DNA of 64,000 nucleotides from positions 1 through 64,000 of the forward strand of contig JAEOSF010000014.1 of the NCBI GenBank assembly GCA_016840515.1, written 5' to 3'. Made by a program: the position numbers and the translations under genes. The notes under the pieces were generated by a model that saw only the letters and a list, made by a program, of their open reading frames with translations, ran no database searches and was not told the origin of the DNA. Within the stretch, counting starts at the first letter, position 1, and every line of letters begins with the position of its first letter. Source of the DNA: Candidatus Borrarchaeum yapensis (GTDB lineage: Archaea > Asgardarchaeota > Sifarchaeia > Borrarchaeales > Borrarchaeaceae). Positions 25,374 through 33,579 of the stretch are shown here, one piece after another.

Positions 25374-26433
25374 TTAACGACAGTAGAAAAGAAGATTGGA
25401 CTGGTAGGTATCCTCGAAGGCGTTAGCCCATCTTATGTACTGCTTGGAGATGCAATTAAAGCTCGAATCGAGCAATAGCTCGTCGGCAATAAAAAATGGT
25501 CGGGACGTGTCATAACTCTCTATGCCGAAGGAGCGACCGTGTGTGGAAGTGTACTCCGAGTTTAATTGATGGGCGTAGTTGATTATTTCCTTTCGAGTTT
25601 CGCCCAGCAGGTGAAGGCGGGGGCGGTTGCCGTAGGGAATAAGGTGTATTTTTGGGTGGAAGATGTGAAACATTTCTTTGAGAAGTCTTTTGCTATCCCT
25701 GAGGTTGAACTCGTGCAAGGGGAAGGTCACCGCAAGGTCGATCGGACTGCATTCAAAGGAGTGGTCTTTGAGGAAACAACGTACACGCTGGGCGGATTGA
25801 CGAAACTCCTTACAGGTGGTGCCCTGAACCGTGAGGCGAAAGGTATAGCATAACCCGAGTTGTGCAAGGGTGGTGGTGTGTATCTTTTTAATGTAGTCAA
25901 GAAGTAACTCGTAACTTTGGAGGCTTTTTTGCGGATTCTGTACAAAATCGGGAAGGATGATCTGATAATGGAGAATTTTGGTTTTACGGACTATTTCCAA
26001 TTGATGTTTAAAGCGGATGATGGGATCAGAGGGGATTCTGGAAGATTTTCCGTTCTGTATTGCTTGGAACAGTTGGAAGGCACCGTTATCGATCCATAAT
26101 TCTGTGATACGCTGTGTTGAAAGGATTTTATCGGAGGCGTAGCGGTGGTAATCGAAGGGTGAGGAACATTCCCCGTAGATATTGACCATCAGTTCGTTGA
26201 ATCCGTTGATTAATTTCTGCCCTTTGTCGTTTACCATGTGCTGATACCAGTCAAGGTCGCGAGTGGTGATGACGGGCACCAGTCGGGGGTTTATATGACG
26301 TACCTCACCATCGAAGAAGTCGATGTTATAGACTGAACCATAGTCGAGTAGACTTGATGATTCTGCCCAGCTTTTCGGGGATGAGGTGTCCTCATCGAGT
26401 TCGAGTGATTCTTCATAAACACATTTTGTCATT
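25374..26433 (-). CDS. TGT/DpdA-like TIM-barrel protein (possible 7-deazaguanine transferase)
   Basis: About 353 residues, start ATG 26433 behind GAGGGG. Motifs in the order expected for tRNA-guanine transglycosylase-like barrels: WIDNGAFQ (residues 113-120, cf. DSGGFQ with the first catalytic Asp), IILPDF (158-163), PRLHLLGE (271-278) and FGIESYDTSRPF (302-313, the second Asp region). Phage DpdA enzymes of this fold place 7-deazaguanine bases in DNA to resist restriction. No preQ0 synthesis genes are in the window, so the base would come from the host archaeosine pathway. Family call moderate; DNA as substrate is inferred. Confidence 0.5.
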
Positions 26434-26477
26434 ATTGCCCCTCTGTGTATAATCTCAAAGTTCATATTCTAAATGAA

Positions 26478-26492
26478 TATATAAAGACCACG
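26478..26492 (-). promoter_or_regulatory. Element-type promoter of the TGT/DpdA-like gene
   Basis: Minus strand CGTGGTCTTTATATA: TATA box with a GTGGTC upstream flank, the clearest example of the element consensus. Confidence 0.65.
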
Positions 26493-26585
26493 AAAATAAA
26501 AAAAGAAAATATTAAGATACTTCTCTTCTCTAATGTAGTTCTAAGTGTTGTGAAAAGGAAAATAGAATAAAAAAAGAAAAATAGA

Positions 26586-27755
26586 TTAGAGTGAAGTTAT
26601 GTAGAAGTTGGACAGTTGGTTTTCCTTTGTGAAAAGGATCGCGTCTTGAAGCGTCTTAAATTCTTTTTGTTCTTTGCCTTTCGATGTGGAGTAGGTTACG
26701 CGGTGTGTGTCATGTTCTTCTGGTGTTGGTATCATCTTTTCTTCTTTTTGTCTATCACTTATTTTTTCGATGAGTTGATAATTGTTATCTGCATCTAAGA
26801 AAACAACTTCCTGTTGTTTTAATTCTTCTAAAGCGTCCAAAAAACTGTAGTATTCATCTTTGGTATCGAACTTTTGTTTGATGAGAGCTCGCCTTAGTTC
26901 GTATTGATCGCCTCGTATTTCTGATATTATCCATTCTTTTAATTTGTCAATCTCGGTTCTTATCTCATCAATTATAATGTATTTCTGTCTTTTTTCATCG
27001 AATTTGATGATCTTATTTTCTATTAGAAATTCAAAGGCTGGTTTGAAGTATATTTCGTGGGGTTCTTTTGCGAATAGTCCTCCTTTTATTGCTCTCTGGA
27101 GTTCTTCTGTGTTTTCGGATTTGATTTGAGTCAAAATCCAATTATTGTATTTTTCTGAAAGAAAAGCATGGTTATTTCTTTGTTCTTCTGTATGTTCGTC
27201 TTCTGTGTGTTGTGTTTTTGAATGTGAATTGTTTAAAGTGGATTCTGCTTCTATTTCATCTTCTTCTAAGTTAAGGGTATTAATTTCGGTATCTGTATCG
27301 GTTGCATTTTGCTTGACTACGAAAAAGTATCTATTCATTGAAGAATCAAAGGCTAGCAATCCTTCTCGATACATTTCTTCAAAGACTGTTCGACATAGTT
27401 CTTGCACTTCAGCGGGTGTGTTGGTATCGTTGCGGTTTATTATACTTAGTAATTGAACTTGGTCGGTGTCATCGATCTGAGAAATGATCCAATTTCTCAT
27501 TTTTGTCCTATGTGTTTCCTCTTTTGTTGGTTTTGTATCTGTTGCTGTTTTATGACTGATTGTTTTAGTTTTTGTGGTGTTTATTGTGCAGTAGTATCCG
27601 TTTGAAATTAGTGAGTTAACGATGCACTGTTTACACAAATCTGTTGTGATATCATCTTCTGAATGAATACAGTGATTGTGACATTCACGTAGTATTAGTT
27701 CAATTTCTACCTCTGGTTCGCGTTTTTTTGTTTTCGGTTTTTCTAGTATTTGCAT
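26586..27755 (-). CDS. Protein with cysteine cluster, three winged-helix-like repeats and a C-terminal RYxV module
   Basis: About 389 residues; ATG 27755 behind GAGAGG. N-terminus: CHNHC...CKQC zinc-type cluster (residues about 25-45). Then three related about 60-residue units starting WIISQI, WILTQI and WIISEI and ending in a hydrophobic wing (RYFFV, KYIII, NYQLI), separated by acidic linkers. The last about 40 residues (HRVTYSTSKG..FKTLQDAILFTKENQLSNFYI) match the end of the protein at 41761-42654 and the start of that at 54661-55605. Probably DNA-binding; no known family recognised. Confidence 0.65.
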   Translation of the reverse strand: MQILEKPKTKKREPEVEIELILRECHNHCIHSEDDITTDLCKQCIVNSLISNGYYCTINTTKTKTISHKTATDTKPTKEETHRTKMRNWIISQIDDTDQVQLLSIINRNDTNTPAEVQELCRTVFEEMYREGLLAFDSSMNRYFFVVKQNATDTDTEINTLNLEEDEIEAESTLNNSHSKTQHTEDEHTEEQRNNHAFLSEKYNNWILTQIKSENTEELQRAIKGGLFAKEPHEIYFKPAFEFLIENKIIKFDEKRQKYIIIDEIRTEIDKLKEWIISEIRGDQYELRRALIKQKFDTKDEYYSFLDALEELKQQEVVFLDADNNYQLIEKISDRQKEEKMIPTPEEHDTHRVTYSTSKGKEQKEFKTLQDAILFTKENQLSNFYITSL

Positions 27756-27789
27756 GATTATTCCTCTCATAGAATTTCATCAAAGAATG

Positions 27790-27803
27790 TATATAAAGAC
27801 CAC
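27790..27803 (-). promoter_or_regulatory. Element-type promoter
   Basis: Minus strand GTGGTCTTTATATA, 35 bases before the start of the winged-helix-repeat gene. Confidence 0.65.
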
Positions 27804-27842
27804 TAAGTTTCTATGTCTAAATGAAAAAAAAGAAAATGAGGT

Positions 27843-28136
27843 TTAGAAAAGATTTGAGATTCTAGCGTGGATTTTTTTGAGAAGAAATTTGAAGTAAGAG
27901 TAGTGTTGTTTTTTGTTTGTCTTGTGGTGTTTCTTATGACCTAGCGCGCAGGAAAGGCATAGAATAACCTTGCAGATTTTACAATAAAACCCTCTGCGTT
28001 TGATCTTGCCTAACACTCCGAGAAACGCATCGCCGCAGATGACGCACTCGAAATTCTCTTCGTCCAAGGTGTTCAAAATCTCATCTTCAAGTTGGCACAG
28101 GGGTACTACGCCCTCAATAAATGAGTCGTCCTTCAT
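27843..28136 (-). CDS. Small zinc-binding protein (B-box/FYVE-like cysteine pattern)
   Basis: About 97 residues. An acidic N-terminal half is followed by CVICGDAF...FYCKICKVILCLSC-x4-HKKHH, eight or so Cys/His in a spacing like double-zinc treble-clef domains. Basic C-terminus. Sits six bases downstream of the DUF4314-like gene in the same transcription unit. Function unknown; probably binds nucleic acid or protein. Confidence 0.6.
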   Translation of the reverse strand: MKDDSFIEGVVPLCQLEDEILNTLDEENFECVICGDAFLGVLGKIKRRGFYCKICKVILCLSCALGHKKHHKTNKKQHYSYFKFLLKKIHARISNLF

Positions 28137-28141
28137 TTTGA

Positions 28142-28339
28142 TTACTCCGTTATGACTTTGTAGCGGTCGATGCCTTCAAGTAGAGCTAGTTTGCTTCCGT
28201 CGTCCCAATTTACCCAGATTTGTTTCTGACCTCCGAGAATGGTGTCAATTCCTGTGACGGTGCCTGTATCGCCTCGTTTGAGGTGAGTGTATGGATCGCT
28301 GGTGTGTGTGAGTTCTATTCGATCGCCGATTTTTACCAT
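28142..28339 (-). CDS. DUF4314-like small protein
   Basis: About 65 residues: MVKIGDRIELTHTSDPYTHLKRGDTGTVTG, then IWVNWDDGSKLALL. This SH3-like fold with the T-SDPYT-L-GD-GTV pattern matches the DUF4314 family, frequent in phages and plasmids. ATG 28339 is chosen because GGAGG precedes it by eight bases; an upstream in-frame TTG would put the Shine-Dalgarno inside the gene. Confidence 0.7.
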   Translation of the reverse strand: MVKIGDRIELTHTSDPYTHLKRGDTGTVTGIDTILGGQKQIWVNWDDGSKLALLEGIDRYKVITE

Positions 28340-28387
28340 ATTGACATCCTCCAACAATTTTTGAACTAGAAAAAAGGAAAAAAAGGG

Positions 28388-28765
28388 TTAGTATTCTTCT
28401 GGAAGTAGGATGGTGTAGTATCCATGATCGTTTAAGCAGATGAAGACCTGTTGTTGCTCTCCTGATGGAAGTTCAATCATGCCCTCATAAAAGCGGTCTT
28501 GTTGCTCGGTGAAATTATTACTCCGTTTCTTTACTATTGCCAAGCATTGATTGAGAAGGTCGTACAGGTTAGGGATGTTTAAGCCCTCGTCGGTCTTGTA
28601 TCCCTTGCTCATGACTCCCATGGTGACATGAGAAAAGAGTCCTTTCTCCCAGTCGTTGTTTATGGTGAACAGATAGAACAGGGTGCCATCTTCCATCGCG
28701 TCGTCGGATGTGTAAACTGAGATCGGTTCGCCAAACAGATCATTTTCATTGTGTGGAATTGTCAT
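28388..28765 (-). CDS. DUF6573-like small protein
   Basis: About 125 residues; ATG 28765 directly after GGAGGG. NDLFGEPISVYTSDDAMEDGTLF near the start and a C-terminal TILLPEEY resemble the DUF6573 family of phage and plasmid proteins (FGE-I-YTR--A--DG... and ---LPEDY). Role unknown; such genes lie in early or accessory regions of phages. Confidence 0.6.
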   Translation of the reverse strand: MTIPHNENDLFGEPISVYTSDDAMEDGTLFYLFTINNDWEKGLFSHVTMGVMSKGYKTDEGLNIPNLYDLLNQCLAIVKKRSNNFTEQQDRFYEGMIELPSGEQQQVFICLNDHGYYTILLPEEY

Positions 28766-28808
28766 ACCCTCCGATTGGTGTATTTCACTATCCAATTTCT
28801 AAATGCCT

Positions 28809-28822
28809 TTATAAGCACCCCG
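28809..28822 (-). promoter_or_regulatory. Element-type promoter variant
   Basis: Minus strand CGGGGTGCTTATAA, about 43 bases before the DUF6573-like start. Confidence 0.5.
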
Positions 28823-29037
28823 TTTTTATGGAAAAGCCCGTAGCATTAAGAAAAGACGATAAGATCAAAAGAGAGAGAAGTTTAAGAAAAAGGATCAATT
28901 TGAAGACAGACTAAATATGTACTAAATCAATCATCTTAGAGATCACTATTACTATTTACTCAATTTCGTTTTATATAATATTATATTGATTGATGACAAA
29001 AGAGAACAGAAAAAAAGAGAGGGGATATTAAAAGGGG

Positions 29038-29235
29038 TTACTCCATATTGGCTACTAAGGAGTGTAGGAATTGATCTTCATACAGGGCATTGTGTGAATC
29101 TATTTTATCTTGTGGGCAACAGGGGCAGCCTTTGCCTTGTCGAAATCTGTGAGCTTCTGCGGGTGTCATATCGCCGTGCCGTATGCCGAAACTATCCCAG
29201 AGTTCGCCACAAATCGCGCATACAATATCTCCCAT
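29038..29235 (-). CDS. Small zinc-ribbon protein of phage type
   Basis: About 65 residues: CAICGELWDSFGIRHGDMTPAEAHRFRQGKGCPCC. The two cysteine pairs flank the WDS-G-R-GDMT-EEA pattern that I recall from small proteins of actinobacterial phages and plasmids. ATG 29235 with GGTG upstream; an ATG 12 bases earlier is also in frame. Function unknown. Confidence 0.6.
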   Translation of the reverse strand: MGDIVCAICGELWDSFGIRHGDMTPAEAHRFRQGKGCPCCPQDKIDSHNALYEDQFLHSLVANME

Positions 29236-29291
29236 ATTGTTCACCATGTTGGTATTTTATGACCTTTCTGAAAAAAAAGAGGAAATGAGGG

Positions 29292-29876
29292 TTAGACTGA
29301 AATCTTCTGCTTGTTTAACTGAGTGATCCAGTCCCCGTTTCTGCGTGCTTCAGCGTCTTGTGGGGCGTGTGCCATGACTGCATTGAGTTCGACTTTGCTG
29401 TAGTTATGTGTGTTTTCTAGTATGAAAAGCGCATCTTCAATGGTGTGTCGTTTATGTAGGGTGAGATGTTGATAGCGTGCTTTCAGCATTTTCAGGTCGA
29501 GATACTCTAGGGGATTTTGATTAAACAGTAGGTTGTAAATGATGGAAAGTTCCGTTTTCTGACCTAATCGGTCATGTGTGGTGATTGGTTCGTTGGGGAT
29601 AGGCAAAAGGTATTGTTTTAAGGTATCTACCTGATCTAGTGTGAGAATTTCCTGTAGTGTGCCAGATGTTGTGGGTTTGATACTAATGATAAGAGGGTGA
29701 TTGCTGACTGCGGGGATGGGTTGTGTTCCTGTGGGATCTCCGATTATATGAGTGAGTTCGATGTCGAATTTGTTTTCCAATACTTCGCTAAGTACGTCCG
29801 TGATTTTGAACATAGATTGAGTGAGTTCTTGGTTAGGTTGTTCATCTTTCAATTTAAAGACACAAACAAGTTCCAA
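29292..29876 (-). CDS. Hypothetical element protein, 194 residues
   Basis: No family recognised. Starts MELVCVFKLKDEQ; the middle has IISIKPTTSGTLQEILTLDQV and the C-terminal half is helical. Good Shine-Dalgarno-like GGGAGG upstream and an element-type promoter at 29934-29948 support a real gene. Confidence 0.6.
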   Translation of the reverse strand: MELVCVFKLKDEQPNQELTQSMFKITDVLSEVLENKFDIELTHIIGDPTGTQPIPAVSNHPLIISIKPTTSGTLQEILTLDQVDTLKQYLLPIPNEPITTHDRLGQKTELSIIYNLLFNQNPLEYLDLKMLKARYQHLTLHKRHTIEDALFILENTHNYSKVELNAVMAHAPQDAEARRNGDWITQLNKQKISV

Positions 29877-29933
29877 TTTTTATTCCTCCCTAAGTTGTGT
29901 GTTGGTAAGATCGTAAACTACCTTCAAACAGGA

Positions 29934-29948
29934 TTTAAAAAGACCACG
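29934..29948 (-). promoter_or_regulatory. Element-type promoter
   Basis: Minus strand CGTGGTCTTTTTAAA, same GTGGTC flank with a TTTAAA-type TATA box, 58 bases before the 194-residue gene. Confidence 0.6.
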
Positions 29949-30019
29949 TTTTTTTAGTCGGTTTAAGGGACTCTATGAGAGAAGAAATGATACTCATCTA
30001 ATTTCAGATGTAATGTGGA

Positions 30020-30196
30020 TTATCTCCATTTAATCGAGTTCCTTTTCTCTGAGATATGTTTAGGGCAAAGGTCTTGAGTGACGGTTCCGTCTTGATAGAC
30101 GGTAACTTTGCCTTGTATCCTGAGTATCTCGATTAAATTGAGGACTTCCTTGTACTATGGTTGTTTTGCGCATTCATCACAGATGTGGAATTTCAC
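30020..30196 (-). pseudogene. Small zinc-protein gene with one in-frame TAG
   Basis: A 59-codon frame starts at GTG 30196, nine bases after GGAGG. It reads MKFHICDECAKQP, then TAG (30155-30157), then YKEVLNLIEI... to a second cysteine motif DLCPKHISEK and TAA. CDEC before and CPKH after the TAG together make a plausible zinc knuckle, so the two parts look like one gene. Either a nonsense mutation, readthrough or recoding. Genes elsewhere in the window stop with TAG (DUF424, radical SAM), so TAG is not simply reassigned. Confidence 0.55.
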
Positions 30197-30216
30197 AGGT
30201 GTTTCCCTCCTGTTTC

Positions 30217-30585
30217 TCATAACCAATGATGTAGTGATTTAACTTCTGCATCTGATAGACTTTGTGATTTAACTTCAGATTCCGTGATACTGATTACAGT
30301 ATAGTTCTCTGGATCGAGGATATGTTGAGTTAATTTCATTATGTAACCTATCCTGTCTTTTTCATACTTGATGCGTTCCTTTCTATTTGTGGTGAAATCA
30401 TCGGGGAAATCAATAAAAAATTCTACAGTTTGCTGGTCGAGATCGATCTCGGTGGTTCGAGTTGCGATGTCGCCACAAGATTCAACAACATCAGTAAGAA
30501 TTAGTTCTTGGTCATTGTTTTCTCCATGTGAGTAGCGTGCGATAACTTTGAAGGTTCGCCAACATTCATCCACTTGTGTTGTCAT
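30217..30585 (-). CDS. Hypothetical element protein
   Basis: About 122 residues from ATG 30585 (MTTQVDECWRTFKVIARYSHG). Charged alpha-beta protein, no family recognised. Overlaps the 3' end of the small upstream gene by 20 bases, suggesting translational coupling. Confidence 0.55.
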   Translation of the reverse strand: MTTQVDECWRTFKVIARYSHGENNDQELILTDVVESCGDIATRTTEIDLDQQTVEFFIDFPDDFTTNRKERIKYEKDRIGYIMKLTQHILDPENYTVISITESEVKSQSLSDAEVKSLHHWL

Positions 30586-30772
30586 GTTTAGTTTCCATCT
30601 CCTTGAATCGTTTGTCAATTTTAATGATCCATTCGGCATGAGTGTTCTTGTCTAGTTTGGTGTTTAGGGAATTACGAATAAGTTTCATCATTTCTTTTTG
30701 GCAACCGTGTATTTGATCTTTTGGAAGTAATTTTAATGCGATAATGGTTCTTATTCTGTGAAACGGTTTCAT
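30566..30772 (-). CDS. Small basic hypothetical protein
   Basis: About 68 residues, rich in Lys and helical (MKPFHRIRTIIALKLL...HAEWIIKIDKRFKEME). Lies in the PCNA1 transcription unit and overlaps the next gene. No family recognised. Confidence 0.45.
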   Translation of the reverse strand: MKPFHRIRTIIALKLLPKDQIHGCQKEMMKLIRNSLNTKLDKNTHAEWIIKIDKRFKEMETKHDNTSG

Positions 30773-30807
30773 TTTATTTCACTCCACAAAGAAATTGAAA
30801 AAAAAGA

Positions 30808-31149
30808 TTATGAGAGGTCGATAGGTCTAATGATCTCGGTCTCCGAAAGGGGTGCTAAGTTGTGTTCTTTACGGATCGCGTTAGTGCGTTCAATTACCTC
30901 GTCAATGAGATCATCGGGCTGAGTGTAAGTTTTCTCGGTGAGTTCGCCCTTGGAGTAGGAAAGAAGTTTGAAGACGGTTTTGCCATCTTCTGTGCTTTTG
31001 CCGAAGAAAATTCGATCATTCGAGTAGGTTTCAATGGAGTTCTTGAATTGAAGTCCTCGCAACACAACGCAACTAGGTGTACGAAACAGTTGATCGGGGA
31101 TCTGATGACGTACTGTTACCACATTGCTTTTTGGTTTTACTTCTGTCAT
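30808..31149 (-). CDS. Hypothetical element protein, 113 residues
   Basis: No family recognised. N-terminal strands (VVTVRHQIPDQLFRTPSCVVLRGL), C-terminal helices (LIDEVIERTNAIRKEHNL). Its ATG overlaps the stop of the upstream zinc protein (ATGA type), so both are translated together with PCNA1. Confidence 0.6.
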   Translation of the reverse strand: MTEVKPKSNVVTVRHQIPDQLFRTPSCVVLRGLQFKNSIETYSNDRIFFGKSTEDGKTVFKLLSYSKGELTEKTYTQPDDLIDEVIERTNAIRKEHNLAPLSETEIIRPIDLS

Positions 31150-31562
31150 TTTAATTCATCTCCATTGTTCTCTTGTACTTGCACGTTTGCGTTCTTGAGA
31201 CATTCGATCAAAGTGGTCATGGTGTCGGGATCGGATTCAAAGACGGTTAGATCGGTTGCATTATCAATCAACCTGACTCTGCCCTCAATCGTACCATCGC
31301 GAACGGAAGTCCAAAAAAAGCCCTGTTGTCCGAGTAATCCCTTTTGGGTGGCGGTGAGAATATCGGAAATTGACAACGCTGATCCACGTTCGAGTTGCAG
31401 CATTTTGAGCAATATCTCGATTTTGAAGATTTTTTTCCAATGGGGATTTTTGGAAATCCATTCCTCTCGGCAATTCTCGTTACACCATTCAAGGGTGCCA
31501 AAGTGCGTGACTTCAATGGGTGTGTCGCAATTCTTACAGGCAACTACCTTTGTCATTAGCAT
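31146..31562 (-). CDS. Zinc-finger protein linked to PCNA1
   Basis: About 138 residues. N-terminal treble-clef-like zinc site ACKNCDTPIEVTHFGTLEWC-NENC, followed by a helical/winged-helix-like region (ISDILTATQKGLLGQQGFFW). Starts six bases after the PCNA1 stop. Possible clamp- or DNA-associated factor by position only. Confidence 0.6.
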   Translation of the reverse strand: MLMTKVVACKNCDTPIEVTHFGTLEWCNENCREEWISKNPHWKKIFKIEILLKMLQLERGSALSISDILTATQKGLLGQQGFFWTSVRDGTIEGRVRLIDNATDLTVFESDPDTMTTLIECLKNANVQVQENNGDELK

Positions 31563-31567
31563 TTTTT

Positions 31568-32338
31568 CTATTCGCCTCCCTCGATCCGTGGAGCTAAGAA
31601 GTAGTCGAGTTGATATGTTGGAGCTAGGATCCCAAGTTTAAGGGGCATATCGGTGGAGTATTCGATTTTAAGGTAGTCAAATGCGCCGACGGTTTTAGTC
31701 ATATCACTGAGGTATTTGAGGGCGTAGATAGCCTGAGATTCCGCTTTTACTTGGTATTCTCTGAGATTATCGCTTTGTTGTGACTCTGAGGCATCAATGA
31801 TAACTTCGACCTCTCCCGAGTCGCCATCAGAGGTGACTTTGATTCTCTCGGGTGTTGCTTGTAACGTGATGTAGTCGCCCACTACTTCGGCATCCTTAAG
31901 GATGTTCTTGAAGGTGGATGCTGACATGGAAATCAGGGTGTCGAATTTGATGTCGGGGATAGGGATATCCTCTCCGCTGTCCTCACCTAACAGTGAAAGA
32001 CTGAAATTGCGGGTAGCTTTTTCGGATTTGAGTTTGAGGTTCAGTTTGTTCTTAGTTTCATCAACGGTGAGTTCGAGGGTGTCGTCGTCGGTTGATCGTC
32101 GCATGATCTGCGTCATTTCTACCAGACTAACACCAAACGCTACTGAACCGTTGCAGTGATATTCCGTGAAGGAATTTGGTGAGAGTGCAAGATCAACCAT
32201 TGCTATATGAGCTTCATCGATAGCACGGGCATGGATGCCCTCGTCATCGGAGATAAAATGAATCTCCTTAACAAGAGCGGCTAATGACTCGGTGATGTTT
32301 TTCCAGATGTGTGCGTCAAGAGTGACTTTTACTACCAT
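31568..32338 (-). CDS. PCNA-like sliding clamp 1
   Basis: About 256 residues, the normal PCNA length. Archaeal/eukaryotic clamp features: N-terminal KVTLDAHIWKNITESLAALVKEIHF, EGIHARAIDEAHIAMVDLALSP (cf. D-SHVALV in the family), a central loop and a C-terminal YLKIEYSTDMPLKLG..YQLDYFLAPRIE (ending in the APRIE-type tail that receives partner peptides). Encircles DNA and recruits PIP-box proteins; FEN1 and possibly TFB1 of this element carry such peptides. Its promoter flank is GTTGTTCTCCTTAAATAC. A host PCNA must also exist elsewhere. Confidence 0.92.
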   Translation of the reverse strand: MVVKVTLDAHIWKNITESLAALVKEIHFISDDEGIHARAIDEAHIAMVDLALSPNSFTEYHCNGSVAFGVSLVEMTQIMRRSTDDDTLELTVDETKNKLNLKLKSEKATRNFSLSLLGEDSGEDIPIPDIKFDTLISMSASTFKNILKDAEVVGDYITLQATPERIKVTSDGDSGEVEVIIDASESQQSDNLREYQVKAESQAIYALKYLSDMTKTVGAFDYLKIEYSTDMPLKLGILAPTYQLDYFLAPRIEGGE

Positions 32339-32418
32339 AACACAAACCTCACATATTTTGTTGGAAATTTGTATTTAAGGAGAACAACTTTTTACAAGGT
32401 GCAAAAAAAGGAAAGGAA

Positions 32419-32889
32419 TTAGGGTGTGCGCTGTGAACTGAAGTCCGTAGTGTGTGAACGATTTTGGGTGGAGACTGTAGAATCATCTTTAAGGAGATAA
32501 TCAAGCATTTTAGCGACAATTTCAGATTCAATGTGTTGTGATTGTCGAATCGGTGGAGTCATGGCGACAGAGATTAGTTCCTCTCCCTCATCTGTAGGAG
32601 GAAAGTCATAGTGAGTGATAGAGTCAAAATGACCGTTGTGATTTAGAAGAGCTTGCAGAATTTGGATGGAAGCATCTTTCTCAAAACCTGTATAGACTTG
32701 TCTGAGTTTGTCTGTGCGTCCATTGGATATAACTAAGACGGGCTTTCCTTTTTGAAGGATAAGTTCAAAGCGTGAGTTGAACTTGCCATGTGGATCGTAG
32801 GTGTCACGCATTTGAATAGACCATTGAAGGACAAGCAAGCCGTTTTTGCTGTCATCAAAACCGATTTCTACTTTCGGTGTGCCTTTCAA
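32419..32889 (-). CDS. Hypothetical element protein, 156 residues
   Basis: Beta-rich N-terminal half (KVEIGFDDSKNGLLVLQWSIQMRD; FELILQKGKPVLVIS) and a Ser/Thr-rich tail. No family recognised. Own promoter (minus strand CGGGGAGTTTATAAA, about 32937-32951). Confidence 0.55.
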   Translation of the reverse strand: MKGTPKVEIGFDDSKNGLLVLQWSIQMRDTYDPHGKFNSRFELILQKGKPVLVISNGRTDKLRQVYTGFEKDASIQILQALLNHNGHFDSITHYDFPPTDEGEELISVAMTPPIRQSQHIESEIVAKMLDYLLKDDSTVSTQNRSHTTDFSSQRTP

Positions 32890-33044
32890 ATGTGATCCCC
32901 TCTAAAAAGTTGTCATAAATTACCTTCAAAATTGATTTATAAACTCCCCGTTTTTTTAGTCGGAATGTGGGGTGATGAAATTAGTTGAAAAGGATGAGGG
33001 GTTCGTAAAAGTTACAACATTCCAAAAGAAACATAATGTCGATG

Positions 33045-33260
33045 TTAGATTTTTTCAAGGAAGTAGGTACAGTCGGATTTGCTGATCTCGCCCTGTGACT
33101 CAAGAAACGAGATGCTTTGGATTATTTCATCGTAGGTGTACTGACGTTTACTACGAATCAATTCAATCAGCAGATGTTCATTGATGCCGAGTAATGGAAC
33201 GAAACTCTTCACATCCTCGACTATCTTGATGAATTTTTGTATAACAATTATCTCCAGCAT
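33045..33260 (-). CDS. Small hypothetical protein
   Basis: About 71 residues, winged-helix-like (YTYDEIIQSISFLESQGEISKSDCTYF). Starts next to the stop of the upstream regulator. No family recognised. Confidence 0.5.
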   Translation of the reverse strand: MLEIIVIQKFIKIVEDVKSFVPLLGINEHLLIELIRSKRQYTYDEIIQSISFLESQGEISKSDCTYFLEKI

Positions 33261-33261
33261 T

Positions 33262-33579
33262 TTATCGCCCTAAATCTTGCAATGCGAAGTAATAGACCTT
33301 TGGTCGTCCTGGTGTTTTCCGATCTTGTGAGAAACTGTCAACTAAGTCTTGAGCAACAAGTCTACTCAAAGCATTGATGACAGTGGTGAGTGGGATTTTG
33401 GTAATTTTTGACAGTCGTGGTCTTGTGGATGGACCTAGGTGAACAAGGAGTTCATAGACATATTGTGTCACCGAGAGGTCGGTTTCGGCAAATTTGCCCC
33501 TGCCCAAGTAGGTGTATCGCTGACCGAATGATCGCGTTTTTTTGATGGGCGGATGATTCTCTGTAGTGGTTCTTGTCAT
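33262..33579 (-). CDS. Winged-helix DNA-binding protein (MarR-like)
   Basis: About 105 residues. Residues 40-100 form a clear winged helix: VTQYVYELLVHLGPSTRPRLSKITKIPLTTVINALSRLVAQDLVDSF, wing KTPGRPKVYYF. Its ATG overlaps the stop of the upstream gene (ATGA). Likely transcription regulator of the element. Confidence 0.7.
   Translation of the reverse strand: MTRTTTENHPPIKKTRSFGQRYTYLGRGKFAETDLSVTQYVYELLVHLGPSTRPRLSKITKIPLTTVINALSRLVAQDLVDSFSQDRKTPGRPKVYYFALQDLGR

Noticed and set aside
30862-31641. A 259-codon plus-strand open frame opposite PCNA1 and its downstream genes
   Set aside because: It has no Shine-Dalgarno, crosses three minus-strand genes that are clearly coding (PCNA1, zinc protein, coupled ORF), and its translation shows no domain.
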